From assembly GCA_947259725.1 (NCBI GenBank), contig CAMYNM010000005.1:1-64000 (forward strand): 64,000 bases of DNA. The letters are read 5' to 3'. The notes beneath the pieces are model-generated. The model had not been told where the DNA came from and did not search any database. It saw only the letters and a program-made list of their open reading frames with translations. A program made the position numbers and the translations under genes. Below, piece by piece: positions 7,576-18,744 of this stretch (the first letter of the stretch is position 1; each line of letters opens with the position of its first letter). Origin of the DNA: CALZIK01 sp945787635 (GTDB lineage: Bacteria; Acidobacteriota; Thermoanaerobaculia; Multivoradales; JAHEKO01).

Positions 7576-7635
7576 TCAATTCGGGCAGCTCGCAACGTTC
7601 GTGATGACTCCTCCGACCGAACCGGTCGCGTCACC
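7576..7635 (-). other. Probable last codons of the giant surface-protein gene beyond the assembly gap
   Basis: Just past the N run, the frame starting at 7635 reads GDATGSVGGVITNVASCPN and then stops at TGA (7576-7578). A Gly/Thr-rich tail ending in a short VASC-type segment is a plausible C-terminus for this kind of beta-helix protein. If the gap is taken literally as 17 bases, the frame instead ends at 7631. The first reading requires that the real gap has another length. This is inference. Confidence 0.4.
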
Positions 7636-7652
7636 NNNNNNNNNNNNNNNNN
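7636..7652. other. Assembly gap (17 N)
   Basis: A run of 17 N near the 3' end of the giant repetitive gene. The length is probably a scaffolding estimate, so the reading frame across it cannot be trusted. Confidence 0.98.
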
Positions 7653-10600
7653 AGGAACGAGCCGGCCTGAACCGGAGCCACGATCACATCGAGTTCGGTC
7701 GTTCCAAACGCCCCAGCGAAGGGATTGTTCGGAGTACTGACATTGTTCCCCGTCACCCTCGTACACACCCGGGTGCCGGTGCCGGTCGGCTCGCCGACCT
7801 CGGTGGGCAGAATCTGGATGCCAACCGAAGCTCCGTTGGACGCATCACCGGTCGCAACGATCGGGTTGTTCGTAATCCGGACGGTCGTGCCTGCACCGGT
7901 GGTGCCGCCGTCGACTCCGACGCCGACGGTCTCCGCGGTCGCCGTGCCTGTAGCCGGGTTAAGCGTGATCGTATTGTTGTCGATCGAGATCACGTTCTGG
8001 CTAGTCGTGCCGGTGCCCTCGTTGGTCGTGATCACGCCATGCACCGTCTGCGTGAGAATCCCGGAAAACGATGAATTGATCGTGTTGTCGTTGACGGTGG
8101 CCCGGATCGTGCCGAGGTTGGACGAACTCGCACCGCCTGCGCTCACGCCGATGCCATTCAGGCCGCTCACCGGCGCGACGCCGCCTACCTTCACTGCATC
8201 GAGCGTAATGTTGTTGTTGGTCGCCGTGGCGTTGACCGTGGCCGCGCCCATCGACGCGCTGGAGAAGAACCGGATGCCGTTGACCATGTCGCCACCGGCT
8301 CCTGCACTGATGGTGTTCGCCAACGCTCCAGCTCCACCGACCGTGGCCTGCAAGTTGCCTGCTTCCGCCACCACGCTGACGCCATCGACCGTATTGGTGA
8401 TGGTGTTGCCGGTCACGATGACGTTGAGGTTGCCGTTCGCGGCGAAGGTGAGCGGGTTGAGACCCGAGTCCCCGGCATCGGTAAGAGTGCTGTTGATGAC
8501 CGACAGCAGATCCGGGCTTGCCGTATTGCCCGGATTCGTGGCGGTCGTGTTCTGGATCCGGATCGCCGTGTCCTGCGCATCATCGATATTCAGATTGTTG
8601 AAGACGCTCGCGGTTCCAGCTGCGGTCGTGCCGAGAAGATTGCGGATGAAGATGCCGTGCTCGTTGGTGCCGACGTCGGCTCCGAGGCCATCGATGTCGG
8701 TGTTAGTGATATCGAGATCGGTCACTGTCTGGCCGAAGATGCCGTGATCGTCGAAGTTGGTGATCGACATATTGGTGATATCGACAACAGACACCGTGTC
8801 GAACTCGACCGCGGCGTTACAGCCGGTGAACACCGTTTCGCTGCAGGTTGCCGCTCCTCCGTCGTCCGCAGCGTCGAAGAGATTCAAGTTGTTCAGCGTG
8901 ATGTTATTGGTGCTCCGAATCAAAATGCCATTCTGGCTTGTGTTCTGGATCGTGCCGCCGCTGCCGTCGGTGGAGCCGACGCCAGTCACAGTGAAGAACC
9001 CTCCCGTACCGGCGTTGTTGACGTCGATTCCGATCGTGCCCCCGTTCACCGAAACACTCTGGAAAGTCACGCCGCTCCCACCGATAGTGGTGTTCTGGAT
9101 ATTGACCGCGGTGGTCGTGGATGTCGTAGTCGCGCCGATAGTATTCGTACCGGTGACGTTCACCGTACCGCCCCCGGTCGCGTTGAACGCTGTGGAGGCG
9201 CCTGTATCGAGGGTCATACCGCCGGAGAAGTTGATGGTGCTGCCGGTATTGCCGGTCAGGTTGATGCCGGTTCCGTCCTCGTCGATTGCGGCGCTGAAGG
9301 CCACCGTGCCGGCCATCCGTCCAGTGACCTCGACCGCACGACCAGTCTGATTGTTGATCGTCGCCGCCACGGTCACGTTGCCGCTGCCGCCAGCGATATC
9401 GACGGCATTCCCGGCCGGATCGTTCGAGGATCCGATCGAGCCGCCGTTGATATTGACAGCGTTGGGATTGCTCGCGATGTCGATGCCGGCGCCCGTAGTA
9501 CCGTCGATGTCGACAGTCGTGAAGGTCACGACTCCGTTCGCCCCGGAGAGATTGATGCCCGCGCCCCCGGTGTTGTCTATCGTCGCCGATGCAAAGGTAA
9601 AGGCGGCCGAAGAACCGCCAGTGATGTCGATGCCGTGATTCGACGCGCCGGCGGCTGTGCCCGCAATCGTCGAGCTCCCCGTCACGCTAAAGGTGCCGCC
9701 ATCGACGTTGTTGATGTCGATGCCCACAGACGCACCGCCCGCCGCGTTCTTGTCGATCGTGGCGAACGTCATATTGCTTCCACCGATCGTCACACCGTCC
9801 ATGTTGAGGGCGGTTCCAGTGGTGGAGTCAATGTTGTTCGTGCCGGTGACGTTCAAAATGCCACCCGTGGCGTTGAAGCCGGTGCCGCTCGAGGTGTCGA
9901 TGTTGAGCCCACCGTTGAAGTTGAACGTGCCGCCACCGTTCGAGGTCAGATCGATGCCTGTGGCAGAGGCGGTGTTGGCGGTGATCGCGCCGGCGAACGT
10001 CACCACACCGCCGGTCTTGGCGTTGATCCTGACCGCGGAATTCGGGCTCCCAATGTTGGTCTTGCTGATCGTGCCGTTGTAGTCGACGTTGCCGGCGGTA
10101 CTAGTGTCAATCTGGAAGCCGATGCCGGTTGGGTCGGTGATCGAGGTATTGCCGAAGGTGAACGTCCCACTCGAACCGGTCAAAATGTCGATGCCGGCGT
10201 CGCCGCCGTTGAGGGTGGTCGTGCCACTCATCGTCGTTACGTTGTAGACGCCGGCGGCGCTCGAGAACTGCAGCCCGGTGCCGTTGGTCGCGTTGATCGC
10301 ACCGCCGAAACCGATCGTTCCGGTAGCGTGATTGACGATACTGACCGCCGGGGAGTTGTTGGCCTGGGTGATGCTGCCTGGATAGGCCACGGACGCAGTA
10401 CCACCGCTGACGTTGAAAGCGGCCGCCGACGGGCTGGTGATCGAGCTGGCTGCGTCGAAGGTGAACGTGGCACTGCCACCCTGGATGTCGATACCCGGAC
10501 CGGTCGAAGAATTGACGTCGAGGTCGGTGATCGAGATCGTGCCGGTGGCGTTATCGAAACGCACTCCGGTGCCGGTACCGGTGCCTGAAGTCCCAACGTC

Positions 10601-13600
10601 GTCGAACGTCGCGCCAGCAGTGTTGTTGCCGAAGATGGCGCGACCGTTAGTCGCCGCGATGTCGAGGCCGCGGACGGTGTTCCCGCTGGCGAGCACGATG
10701 ACATCGCCAGCCGTGTCTTCGATGGTCGGCGCGGTCGAACTGGCCACCAGAACCGAGCCCGCCGCGAAGTTGAAGCCGGCGAAATCGAGGGCCACACCGT
10801 TGCCATGCAGGATCTGGTTGGTCTCGAGCAGGATGCCGCCCGAGGTGCTGCCGGTGGTCTCGTCGAAAACGAAGATGGTGTCGCCGTTTCCGTCCTGCCC
10901 GTCGTTCGCGCCACCCGCGTCGACCGGCGCGAGCGAGGTGAAGGGCGTCGCGGAGCGGCCGTCCGCCGTGCCGGCGTTGTCTTTGTCGACGAACCAGATC
11001 AGAGACGAGACCGTGACCTCGACCGTCCCGGTGTCCATCAGGCCGCCCGGATCGGACACTTCGTAGTCGAAGGTGTCCATGCCGGTGAAGCCGACCGGCG
11101 GCGTGTAGCTGAAGCTGCCGTCCGGGTTCATGGCGACGACCGCCCCGGCCGTGACGCTGGCGGGAACGACGGCCGCGGTGAGACCGGCGGGGGTCTCGGC
11201 GTCGGTGTCGTTGTCGAGGACGTCGGCGTAGAGCGCCGGAGTCGGATCCTCTCCCACGACCGCCGGGGCGCCCGAGGGCGCGGCGAGATCCACCTCGAGC
11301 AAGGTGTTGCCCAGGGTCTTGTAGGCGTCGTCCACCGCCATGGGCGCGGTGTTGAACATCAACATGGTGGTGAAGACGTTGCTGTCGAGCGCGCCATCAT
11401 TGACCACGGTGGTCACGTTGCGGGTGGTGTTGGCGGGGGTCGCCGCGGTGTTGTCGTAGGTCACCGAGCGCAGCACCGCCTGGAAGTCTGCAAGCGGCGC
11501 CGGCGCCGCGGGCAGAATGGTGAGCGTCGGCTCGACATAGTTGATCTCGGCGGCCAGGATTGCGCCGCTAGCGGTGGCTGCCAGGAGCTCCATCCCCGGG
11601 TCGGGGACCGGGGTATTGGGCGTAATCGTCACCGTCGCCAAGGTCAGCATCGTGCTGTCGATGTCGGTGACGGTGAGATCGATGCCGGTGTCGAGAATCG
11701 AGATCGGCCCGCCGGCCATCGGATACTGCACCAAGTGGTCCTGGCGGGAGAAGACGGCCAGAGCATCGTCGTTCTTCCCGGCGACGAACACGTGCCGCCC
11801 GTCGGGGCTCACGGTTGCATCGACGGCAGAGTCCAGGCCGTCGACCCCGTCCGCGCCATCCGTTTCGAGACCCAGAAACGTCAGCATTCCCGTGGCGGCA
11901 TTGCGGCCGAAGGCTGCCAGTTGGTCGTTGGTCGCGTTGGTCGCGTAGAGGTGCTCGCCCTCCTCGCTCACCCAGATCGCGTTGACGTCGGTCAGGCCGT
12001 CGACTCCGCCGACACCCTGGCGAAGCACCTCCACGAAGGTCAGGTCGCCGGTCGAGCTGTTGCGGGAGAACACCGCGATCGCGTTGCTCGCCAAGTCGGC
12101 GGCGTACAGATGGAGACCATCTCGGCTCAACGCCAGATCGATGGCGAAGTCGAGACCATCGACGCCATCGACGCCGTTCTGCTCGAGGCCGAGGAAGGTG
12201 AGCGCTCCGGTCGATACGTCGCGGCTGAAGACCGCGACGGCGTCGTCGTCCGGTCCGGTGGCGTAGACGTGGCGCCCGTCCGGGCTCACCCGCACGGCCT
12301 GCATTGCGCCAATCCCGTCGACACCGCCGACATTGTCCTGGACCAGGCTCAGAAACGTGAGCTGGCCCGTGGTCAGATCTCGGGCGTACGTCCGGATCTG
12401 CGACGGGAGCGCCGTGCTCGCGTACACGTGCCGACCGTCCGGGCTCAAAGAAAGCCCGGTTCCGAATGCGACGATCCCCGGATCCAGAACCAGCGACTGG
12501 ACGAAGGTCAGCAATCCGGTCGTGACATCCCTGCCGAAAACCGCCGCCGTGGCCTCGAGGAAGTCAGTATTACCGGCCACGACATAGACGTGCCGCCCGT
12601 CCGAGCTCACCTCGACCGCCGCCGGCCGGAGGAGGCCATCGACGCCTCCCGTACCCTGCACCTCGGCTTCGAGAAAGGTGAGCTCGCCGGTCAGAGCGTT
12701 CCGAGAGAAGGCCACGAGGGAGGGAGTCGCGCCACCTCCACCGGAGGAGACGGTGTAGACGTGCTTCCCGTCGCCCGACACCGCAACCTCTTCGACCCCG
12801 CCCAGTCCCGCCACTCCACCTACCCCGTCGACCTCGACCTCGATGAACTTGAGCAGTCCGGCGGCCAAAACGGGCGCCTCGTTGACGTTGGTGACCGTCA
12901 CCAGCACCGTCTGCATGGCCATCCCACCAGCACCGTCACTGACTTGCACTTCGACCTCGTATACCCCGTCCGCGTTAGCGTCCATCTTGGTCTCGAAGTC
13001 CGGGGCCAGGTCGAAAGTCAGCACGCCCCCGGCAGTGATCGAGAAGAACGCTCCGTCCGCGCCACCAGACGCTGTTTTCATCCAGGACAACGTTTGCGCC
13101 GGCACGTCCACATCCATCGCCGTCAAGGTGGCCACCGCGGTCTGGTTCTCCGGAGCCATCTGAGCCGCCATCGACGTGATCGTCGGTGGAAGGTTCACCT
13201 CGGTGACCGTGACCGTGATCGTTTCCGAATCCGAAAGCATGCCCGTGCCGTTGTCGGTCACGACCACGTCAAAGGTGAACATCCCCGGGCCCTGGGCCTC
13301 GGTCGGGGTCCAGCTAAAAACTCCACCAGCGGTGATCGAAGCCCCCGCGGGCACAGCCCCCCCGCCGGCTGCCAGACTGAAGGTCAGTGTGTTGGCCGGA
13401 ACGTCGGCGTCGCTCGCCGTCGCCGTAAAGCCCAAGGCCACCAACTCGGCCACCATCTTGTTGCCCACGGGATCGAGCACCGGGGCGACGTTGACCTCGT
13501 TGACGGTCACCGTGATCGTCTCGCTGTCGGCAAGATTCGGAGCGCCGTTATCGGTGACGACCACGTCGAAGGTGTACATGCCGGGACCCTGGGCCTCGGT

Positions 13601-16270
13601 CGGCGTCCAGCTGAACACCCCTCCGGCCGTGATCGAAGCACCGGCGGGAACCATCCCGGACAAACTAAAGGTGAGCGTGTTCGCCGGAAGGTCCACGTCG
13701 CTCGCCGTGGCCGTGAAGCCCAGCGCCACCAACTCGTCCACGGTCTTGTTACCCACCGGATCGAGCACCGGGGCGACGTTGACCTCGTTGACAGTCACCG
13801 TGATCGTCTCGCTATCGGCGAGGTTCGGAACGCCGTTGTCGGTGACGACCACGTCGAAGGTGTACATGCCGGGACCCTGGGCTTCCGTCGGCGTCCAGCT
13901 GAACACCCCTCCGGCCGTGATCGAAGCCCCGGCTGGAACCGCCCCGGAGAGACTGAAGGTCAAGGTGTTGGCCGGTACGTCCACGTCGCTCGAGGTCGCC
14001 GTGAAACCCAACGCCACCAGCTCGTCCACGGTCTTATCGCCCACCGGATCGAGCACCGGTGCGACATTGACCTCGCTGACGGTCACGGTGATCGTCTCGC
14101 TATCGGCAAAGTTCGGCGTACCGTCGTCGGTCACGACCACGTTGAACATGAAGACACCCGGACCCTGGGCCTCGCTCGGCGTCCAGCTGAACACTCCACC
14201 GGCCGTGATCGAAGCGCCCGCGGGAACCGCCCCGGCGAGGCTGAACGTGAGGGTGTTGGCCGGCATGTCGACATCGGTCGCGGTCGCCGTGAACATCAAC
14301 GGGACGAGCTCGTTCACCATCTTGTTGCCCACCGGGTCGAGCACCGGCGCCTCGTTGACGTCCGTCACCGTCACCAGCACCGTCTGCGTCGCCATGCCGC
14401 CTGCCCCATCGTCCACCTTGACGTCGATCTCGTAGACGCCGTCGGTGTTGGCGTCCGCCTTGGTTTCGAAGTCCGGCGCCGCGTCGAAGGTCAGGACTCC
14501 GCCGGCGGTGATCGAGAGTAGGCCAGCGTCCGCGCCGCCCGTCTCCATCCAGGTCAGCGTCGGTGCGGGCATGTCCTGATCCGTAGCCGTCAAGGTCGCC
14601 ACCGCGCTCTGGTTCTCGGGAGCCGACTGCATCGCCGAGGACGTGATCGTGGGCGGATCATTGACGTCGGTCACCGTCACCGTGATCGCCTGGCTGTCGG
14701 TGAGCCCCACGGAGTCGGTCACGGTGACGGTCACTTGGTACTTGTTGTCCATGTCGGCATCGCCCGGCGCGTCGAAGTCCGGAGCCACCGTGAACGTCAG
14801 GACGCCGGTCGCCGCCACTATCGAGAACTTCGCCTGATCCGCGCCTCCCGTGAGCGAATAGGTCAAGCCCGCGCCCTCGGTGTCGCCCTCGGGGTCGGTC
14901 GAGTCCACGTCGGTCACCGCGGTGGTGTTCTCCGGCACCGACTTCATCGCCGTCGCCCCGCCGCCGTCCGACGTGATCGACGGCGGTTGGTTCAAGGTTG
15001 GATCGAGAATCGCGGTGAACTCGGAGCTGCCTTCGACCGAAAACCCGTTCCAAAGCTCGATCGATTCGAGGGCACGATAGATGACCCGGCCACGCGGAAC
15101 GATGCGCGTGTTGGAAGACGTCAGGACATTGCAAGAAATAAACTCGGCGAACGACGAAATCGTCATGTTGTCGACCGCTAGATTCGGCGTGCAGGTCGAC
15201 GGGGCCGCGCCGGCTCCGCCCGTCGGTGCCTGGCTCACGCTCGCGGCGAACACGCGCTCGGGAACCGCCCTTTCGTCCGAATCGTTCCGCTCTTCGCCGC
15301 CGCAGGCCTCGACCAACTCGAGCGCGTCGCCGGGAGCGAGCTCGGTTCCAGTGGTCTCGATTCCGAGGCACGCTGTCAGGCGAATCTTCCCGGCCTGGCC
15401 GTCCGAGCCAAGCGAGCCCCGGCCGTAGCGCCAGCTCAAGTCTCCGCGCTCGGATACCACCGAGATCTCGGCCTGCGGTCCGCCGGCGACCTCGAGCTCG
15501 GTGCCGTCCAGGAGCACCGACTTCTCAGCCGCGAGCCGAATCGCGGAACCAGGGCCGCCCTGCACCTGGATACTCCCTCGCCGGGTTCCGTCGTCTCGCG
15601 AAAGATCCCGCCCGTCCACCGCCAAACCTTCGCAGGAGGCGAGGGTCACCGCCGCCGGCGCGCCGGACCCCAGGGAGGCGATCAGGCCGTGAATCTCGAT
15701 ACCGCAGCCCGCGATCGCCACCTGACCAGCCTGGCCCGCCTCGCCGGTCGCCAGCACGGTTGCCCAGGTGCCGACGTGCACGCCCTTGCCTGGTTCTCCA
15801 AGCGACTGCAAAGACACTCGCGCCGGCTCGCCCTTGGCTCCCGCCGCCGACACCAATCCGTCCACCTCGAGCCGGCCCCGCGCCGACAGATCCACGCGGC
15901 CGCGGTCGGCGACAACCGACGCGCCCTCGCGGACGAGCAGGTCCCCGGCCGCCTCCAGGCTCAGGTTGCCCCGCGTCTCGATCGAAGCGCCCCGCAGGAT
16001 CGCCAGATCCCCACGCACCTCGATCCGCATGTCGCAGGCCGAGGTTCCGCTCTCCTGTCCACAGGCCAGCCGGCCCTCGAGCACCATGCTGTGGGGCACG
16101 GTCCAAACGCCGTCGGCAACCGCGTCCAGGTCCTCGGACGATCCATCCAGGGCCGAGAAGATCAGGTCTCCGGCCACCATCGGGGTCCGGTCCGCCGACG
16201 GTGCCGATACCACCAGCACCAGAGCCAGGGGAAGAAGAAAACGCAATAGGCGCGAGCGAGCTGTGGACAT
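7653..16270 (-). CDS. Giant secreted surface protein: cadherin-like repeats, beta-propeller, parallel beta-helix (3' end in gap)
   Basis: At least 2872 residues. ATG at 16270 with GAGGAGAG upstream; signal peptide RLLRFLLPLALVLVVSAPSA. Approximate order: 30-330 haemagglutinin-like repeats (GNLSLEAAGDLLVREGASV type); 360-425 Cys-bearing strand stack; 427-1140 seven cadherin-like modules ending in VTVTDVN, with several EAQGPGMYTFDVVVTDNG repeats; 1140-1517 seven blades with SPDGRHVY motifs, matching the lactonase-type propeller; 1650-1760 another Ig/cadherin-like domain (VLDNDTD...GFTGMDTFDYEV); 1760 onward a long beta-helix of ITNTDI-type rungs. No sortase or autotransporter barrel is visible. 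It probably acts as an adhesin or cell-surface scaffold. It follows the Tat-signal gene by 19 bases and precedes three collar genes. Long antisense frames here reflect repeat-driven codon bias. Confidence 0.85.
13204..14355 (-). repeat. Four tandem coding repeats of about 288 bp (cadherin-like modules)
   Basis: The landmark TGACSGTSACSGTGATCGT recurs at about 13204, 13501, 13789 and 14077, i.e. steps of 297, 288 and 288. Each unit encodes a module starting APVLDPVG(N/D)K and ending SETITVTV. The high identity between units suggests recent duplication or gene conversion, and such units are prone to copy-number error in assembly. Confidence 0.85.
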
Positions 16271-16289
16271 CGACGCTCTCCTCAAACTG

Positions 16290-16820
16290 CTAGCAGGCCG
16301 CGATGATCGTGAGCTGGTTCGAGCACGAGACCGGGCCGAAGGTGGCCTGGTCCTGGAAGGTCACGGTCATTGTCAACACCGAACCGATCGCAAGCGGCGG
16401 ATTCGGGACATTCCCAGTGAAGTTGAAATCAGCGAACGTCACTGTACCGGCCCCGTCGGTGGGCAGAAAATCGTCTGGCAGAAGACCCACGTTGGACGGG
16501 TCGGTCGTCGTCGGCACGCACCGCAGCACGGTCCCGACCGGAGGGATCGGCGTCACTTGCGCCATCATGTTCTGGAGGATCGCGTTCTGACAGGCCGAAC
16601 CCGGCTGTGGGGGCACCGGCAGCGAGACCTCGAACGAGCAAGTGATCGTGAAAGCAACCGAGGGCTGCGCCCAGGCCGACCGCGTGCCGAAGAAGCTCTT
16701 GACCGCGGGCCGCTCGTAGGGAAGCTGGCCCAGCGCGAACGCCCCGCCGGCAACTAGCGATGAACGCAAGAGTTTTCGTCGAACGCCGTCGACACTCCCG
16801 CCGTCTTGATTCCTGGTCAT
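16290..16820 (-). CDS. Small Tat-exported protein of unknown function
   Basis: A protein of 176 residues. It has an N-terminal twin-arginine leader (VRRKLLRSSLVAGGAFALG) followed by YERPAVKSFFGTRSAWAQ and a probable cleavage after AWA. The mature part is about 125 residues with five cysteines (in TCSFE, SACQN, LRCVP, VSCSN and the final AAC), compatible with disulfides or bound metal, and beta-rich (TVTFADFNFTGNVP). I do not recognise a family. The ATG at 16820 has GGAGG upstream. It is the first gene of the minus-strand surface locus, directly before the giant protein, so it may be a folded partner or a surface subunit. Confidence 0.75.
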   Translation of the reverse strand: MTRNQDGGSVDGVRRKLLRSSLVAGGAFALGQLPYERPAVKSFFGTRSAWAQPSVAFTITCSFEVSLPVPPQPGSACQNAILQNMMAQVTPIPPVGTVLRCVPTTTDPSNVGLLPDDFLPTDGAGTVTFADFNFTGNVPNPPLAIGSVLTMTVTFQDQATFGPVSCSNQLTIIAAC

Positions 16821-16919
16821 CCCAACCTCCAGAGGACCTGACGTTTTCCGAGCCTGAATTTCGCGCAGAGTTTACAACGAAAAGGTGAAAGGAACGGACT
16901 CGTTCCCGGTTGGGTAGAT

Positions 16920-16949
16920 TTGACACGTCGCCGAGGCGCCCGTTACCGT
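16920..16949 (+). promoter_or_regulatory. Possible sigma-70 promoter for the diguanylate cyclase gene
   Basis: TTGACA (16920-16925) is a perfect -35 box. An 18-base spacer leads to TACCGT (16944-16949), which is only a weak -10. It lies 65 bases before the ATG at 17014 in the divergent region 16821-17013. Offered as a weak candidate. Confidence 0.25.
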
Positions 16950-17013
16950 CTCGTGCCACGAGAGTCTCGACTGCTCGTTCAACCAGCGAGCCGAACCATT
17001 GGAAAAAGCCGAG

Positions 17014-18744
17014 ATGGGCACCAGCACAAGCAATCAGAACCAGCGGGCTGACGAACCTCCCGAACCCACCGCCGGTTCGCGCCAGGTGTCGAGTTATGTT
17101 CCCGAGTGCTTTTGGAGCACCCAGATTCTCGAGGACGGCACGCCCCGGGTGCGCTATGTCAGCCAGGGCTGGAAGCAGATCTGGGGATATGAACAGGAGG
17201 AGATCCTAAACGATCCACACCTCTGGCTGCAGGCGGTGGTCGTGGCGGACAGAGGCGTCGCTGAAAAGACCTTCGCGGAGACGATCGCTCGCAAGGAAAC
17301 CCTCGTCGCCTGGTATCGAATCTGGTCGTTGCCTGGTGAGGTCAAATGGATCGAGGACACCATGTCCCCGGTTCTCGACGACAAGGGCAAGGTCGTGGGC
17401 GTCGAGGGCGTCGCCCGCAAAATCAGCCAAGGCGAGCTCCTGCGACGCGCACTCGAAGAGCGCGAAACCCGCTTGGAGCTGGTTCTCGAAGCGAGCTGCG
17501 ACGGCATGTGGACGCTGGACCTGGACGCCAACCGCGTCATCCTGAGCGGCCAGTGGTGCCGGTCGCTGGGCTACGGAACCGAAGAGTCCATCCGGCCACT
17601 GAGCTTCTGCGCCGAGGTGATTCACCCGCAAGACAAGGGGCGAAGAAACGGCGCCCTGAAGGCTCACCTCCAAGGCCTGACCGACAACTTCGAAAGCGAG
17701 CATCGGCTGCGGACCCGATCGGGCTCGTTTCGCTGGTACCTCGAGCGTGGCCGCGTGATCGATCGCGACCAGCAAGGTAGACCGACACGCGTGGTGGGTG
17801 TCAGCATCGACATCACCCACCGGGTCGAGGCGGAAGCGGCGCTCAAATCCAGCGAGGAGCGCTACCGGGCGCTCTATGAGGACAACCCTTCGATGTTCTT
17901 CACGCTCGCTCCCGATGGCACCCTTCTGTCCGCCAACAGCTTCGGCGCCCAGCAACTCGACTACGCCGCCCACGAGATCGTCGGCAAACCGGTCAGCGAC
18001 CTTTACGTCGAATCGGAGAAGGACGCAAATCGAGAACACCTCGAGGCCTGCCTGGCCGATCCCGGCAAGATCCACAGCTGGGAAACCTGCAAACTACGCA
18101 AGGACGGCACCAAGTTGTGGGTTTGGGAGACCGCCCGTGCCGTCACCGGCCCCGATGGCGGACAGGTTGTCTTGGTCGTCTGCGACGACATTACCGAAGC
18201 ACACGAAATGTCCGAGAAGCTCTCGTATCAGGCGGTACACGATGCGTTGACGGGAGCGTTCAATCGCTACGAGTTCGAGCGGAGATTGAAACGTGCCTTG
18301 CGAAGTGCCAAGTCCGTACCGGCGGAGCACGCGCTTTGCTTCTTGGACCTGGACCGCTTCAAGGCTGTCAACGACACCTGTGGCCATGCGGCCGGAGACG
18401 AGATGCTCGTTCAGCTCGCGCGGCTTCTTCAGAAGAGCATTCGAAAACGAGATTTGTTGGCACGGATCGGTGGCGACGAATTCGGAGTGCTGCTCGAGTT
18501 CTGCTCCTTTGCGGAAGCCCGCAGTGTCGTCGCCTCGATGCGCAAAGCCATCGAAGACTTCGTCTTTGTCTGGGAGGATCAGCGGTTTCGTATCGGGGTC
18601 AGCATCGGATTGGTCTCGATTACCGACGAAACCGCCTCCATAGCCGAGGTCTTGCGAGCCGCGGACACCGCCTGCTACGCCGCCAAGGACGACGATGATC
18701 GAAGGCTTATCGGCGGTTCAGTCGATGTAGCCGAGCGCCCGTAG
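17014..18744 (+). CDS. Diguanylate cyclase with three PAS domains
   Basis: A protein of 576 residues with no signal peptide or membrane helix, so a soluble sensor. Three PAS modules in series (first around WGYEQEEILNDPHLWL with EGVARKISQGEL; second CDGMWTLDLDANRVILSG...; third LYEDNPSMFFTLAPDGT) are followed by a GGDEF domain (SYQAVHDALTGAFNRYEF, FLDLDRFKAVND, RIGGDEFGVLL). RKRD lies exactly five residues before GGDEF, so the RxxD product-inhibition site is present. It should make cyclic-di-GMP in response to a small-molecule or redox cue. Start ATG at 17014 chosen over an upstream TTG at 16999. Its 3' end overlaps the convergent gene by 27 bases. Confidence 0.9.
   Translation: MGTSTSNQNQRADEPPEPTAGSRQVSSYVPECFWSTQILEDGTPRVRYVSQGWKQIWGYEQEEILNDPHLWLQAVVVADRGVAEKTFAETIARKETLVAWYRIWSLPGEVKWIEDTMSPVLDDKGKVVGVEGVARKISQGELLRRALEERETRLELVLEASCDGMWTLDLDANRVILSGQWCRSLGYGTEESIRPLSFCAEVIHPQDKGRRNGALKAHLQGLTDNFESEHRLRTRSGSFRWYLERGRVIDRDQQGRPTRVVGVSIDITHRVEAEAALKSSEERYRALYEDNPSMFFTLAPDGTLLSANSFGAQQLDYAAHEIVGKPVSDLYVESEKDANREHLEACLADPGKIHSWETCKLRKDGTKLWVWETARAVTGPDGGQVVLVVCDDITEAHEMSEKLSYQAVHDALTGAFNRYEFERRLKRALRSAKSVPAEHALCFLDLDRFKAVNDTCGHAAGDEMLVQLARLLQKSIRKRDLLARIGGDEFGVLLEFCSFAEARSVVASMRKAIEDFVFVWEDQRFRIGVSIGLVSITDETASIAEVLRAADTACYAAKDDDDRRLIGGSVDVAERP

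Noticed and set aside
13204..14355. CRISPR-like regular repeats
   Set aside because: Period of 288 bp, repeats cover the whole unit, and they encode cadherin-like modules in frame; no short repeat-spacer structure and no cas genes.
8657..14521. Very long open frames on the plus strand opposite the giant gene (643, 1238 and 419 codons and others)
   Set aside because: They are low-complexity translations forced by the repeated codons of the real minus-strand gene, lack ribosome sites and domain motifs, and overlap a clear secreted protein.
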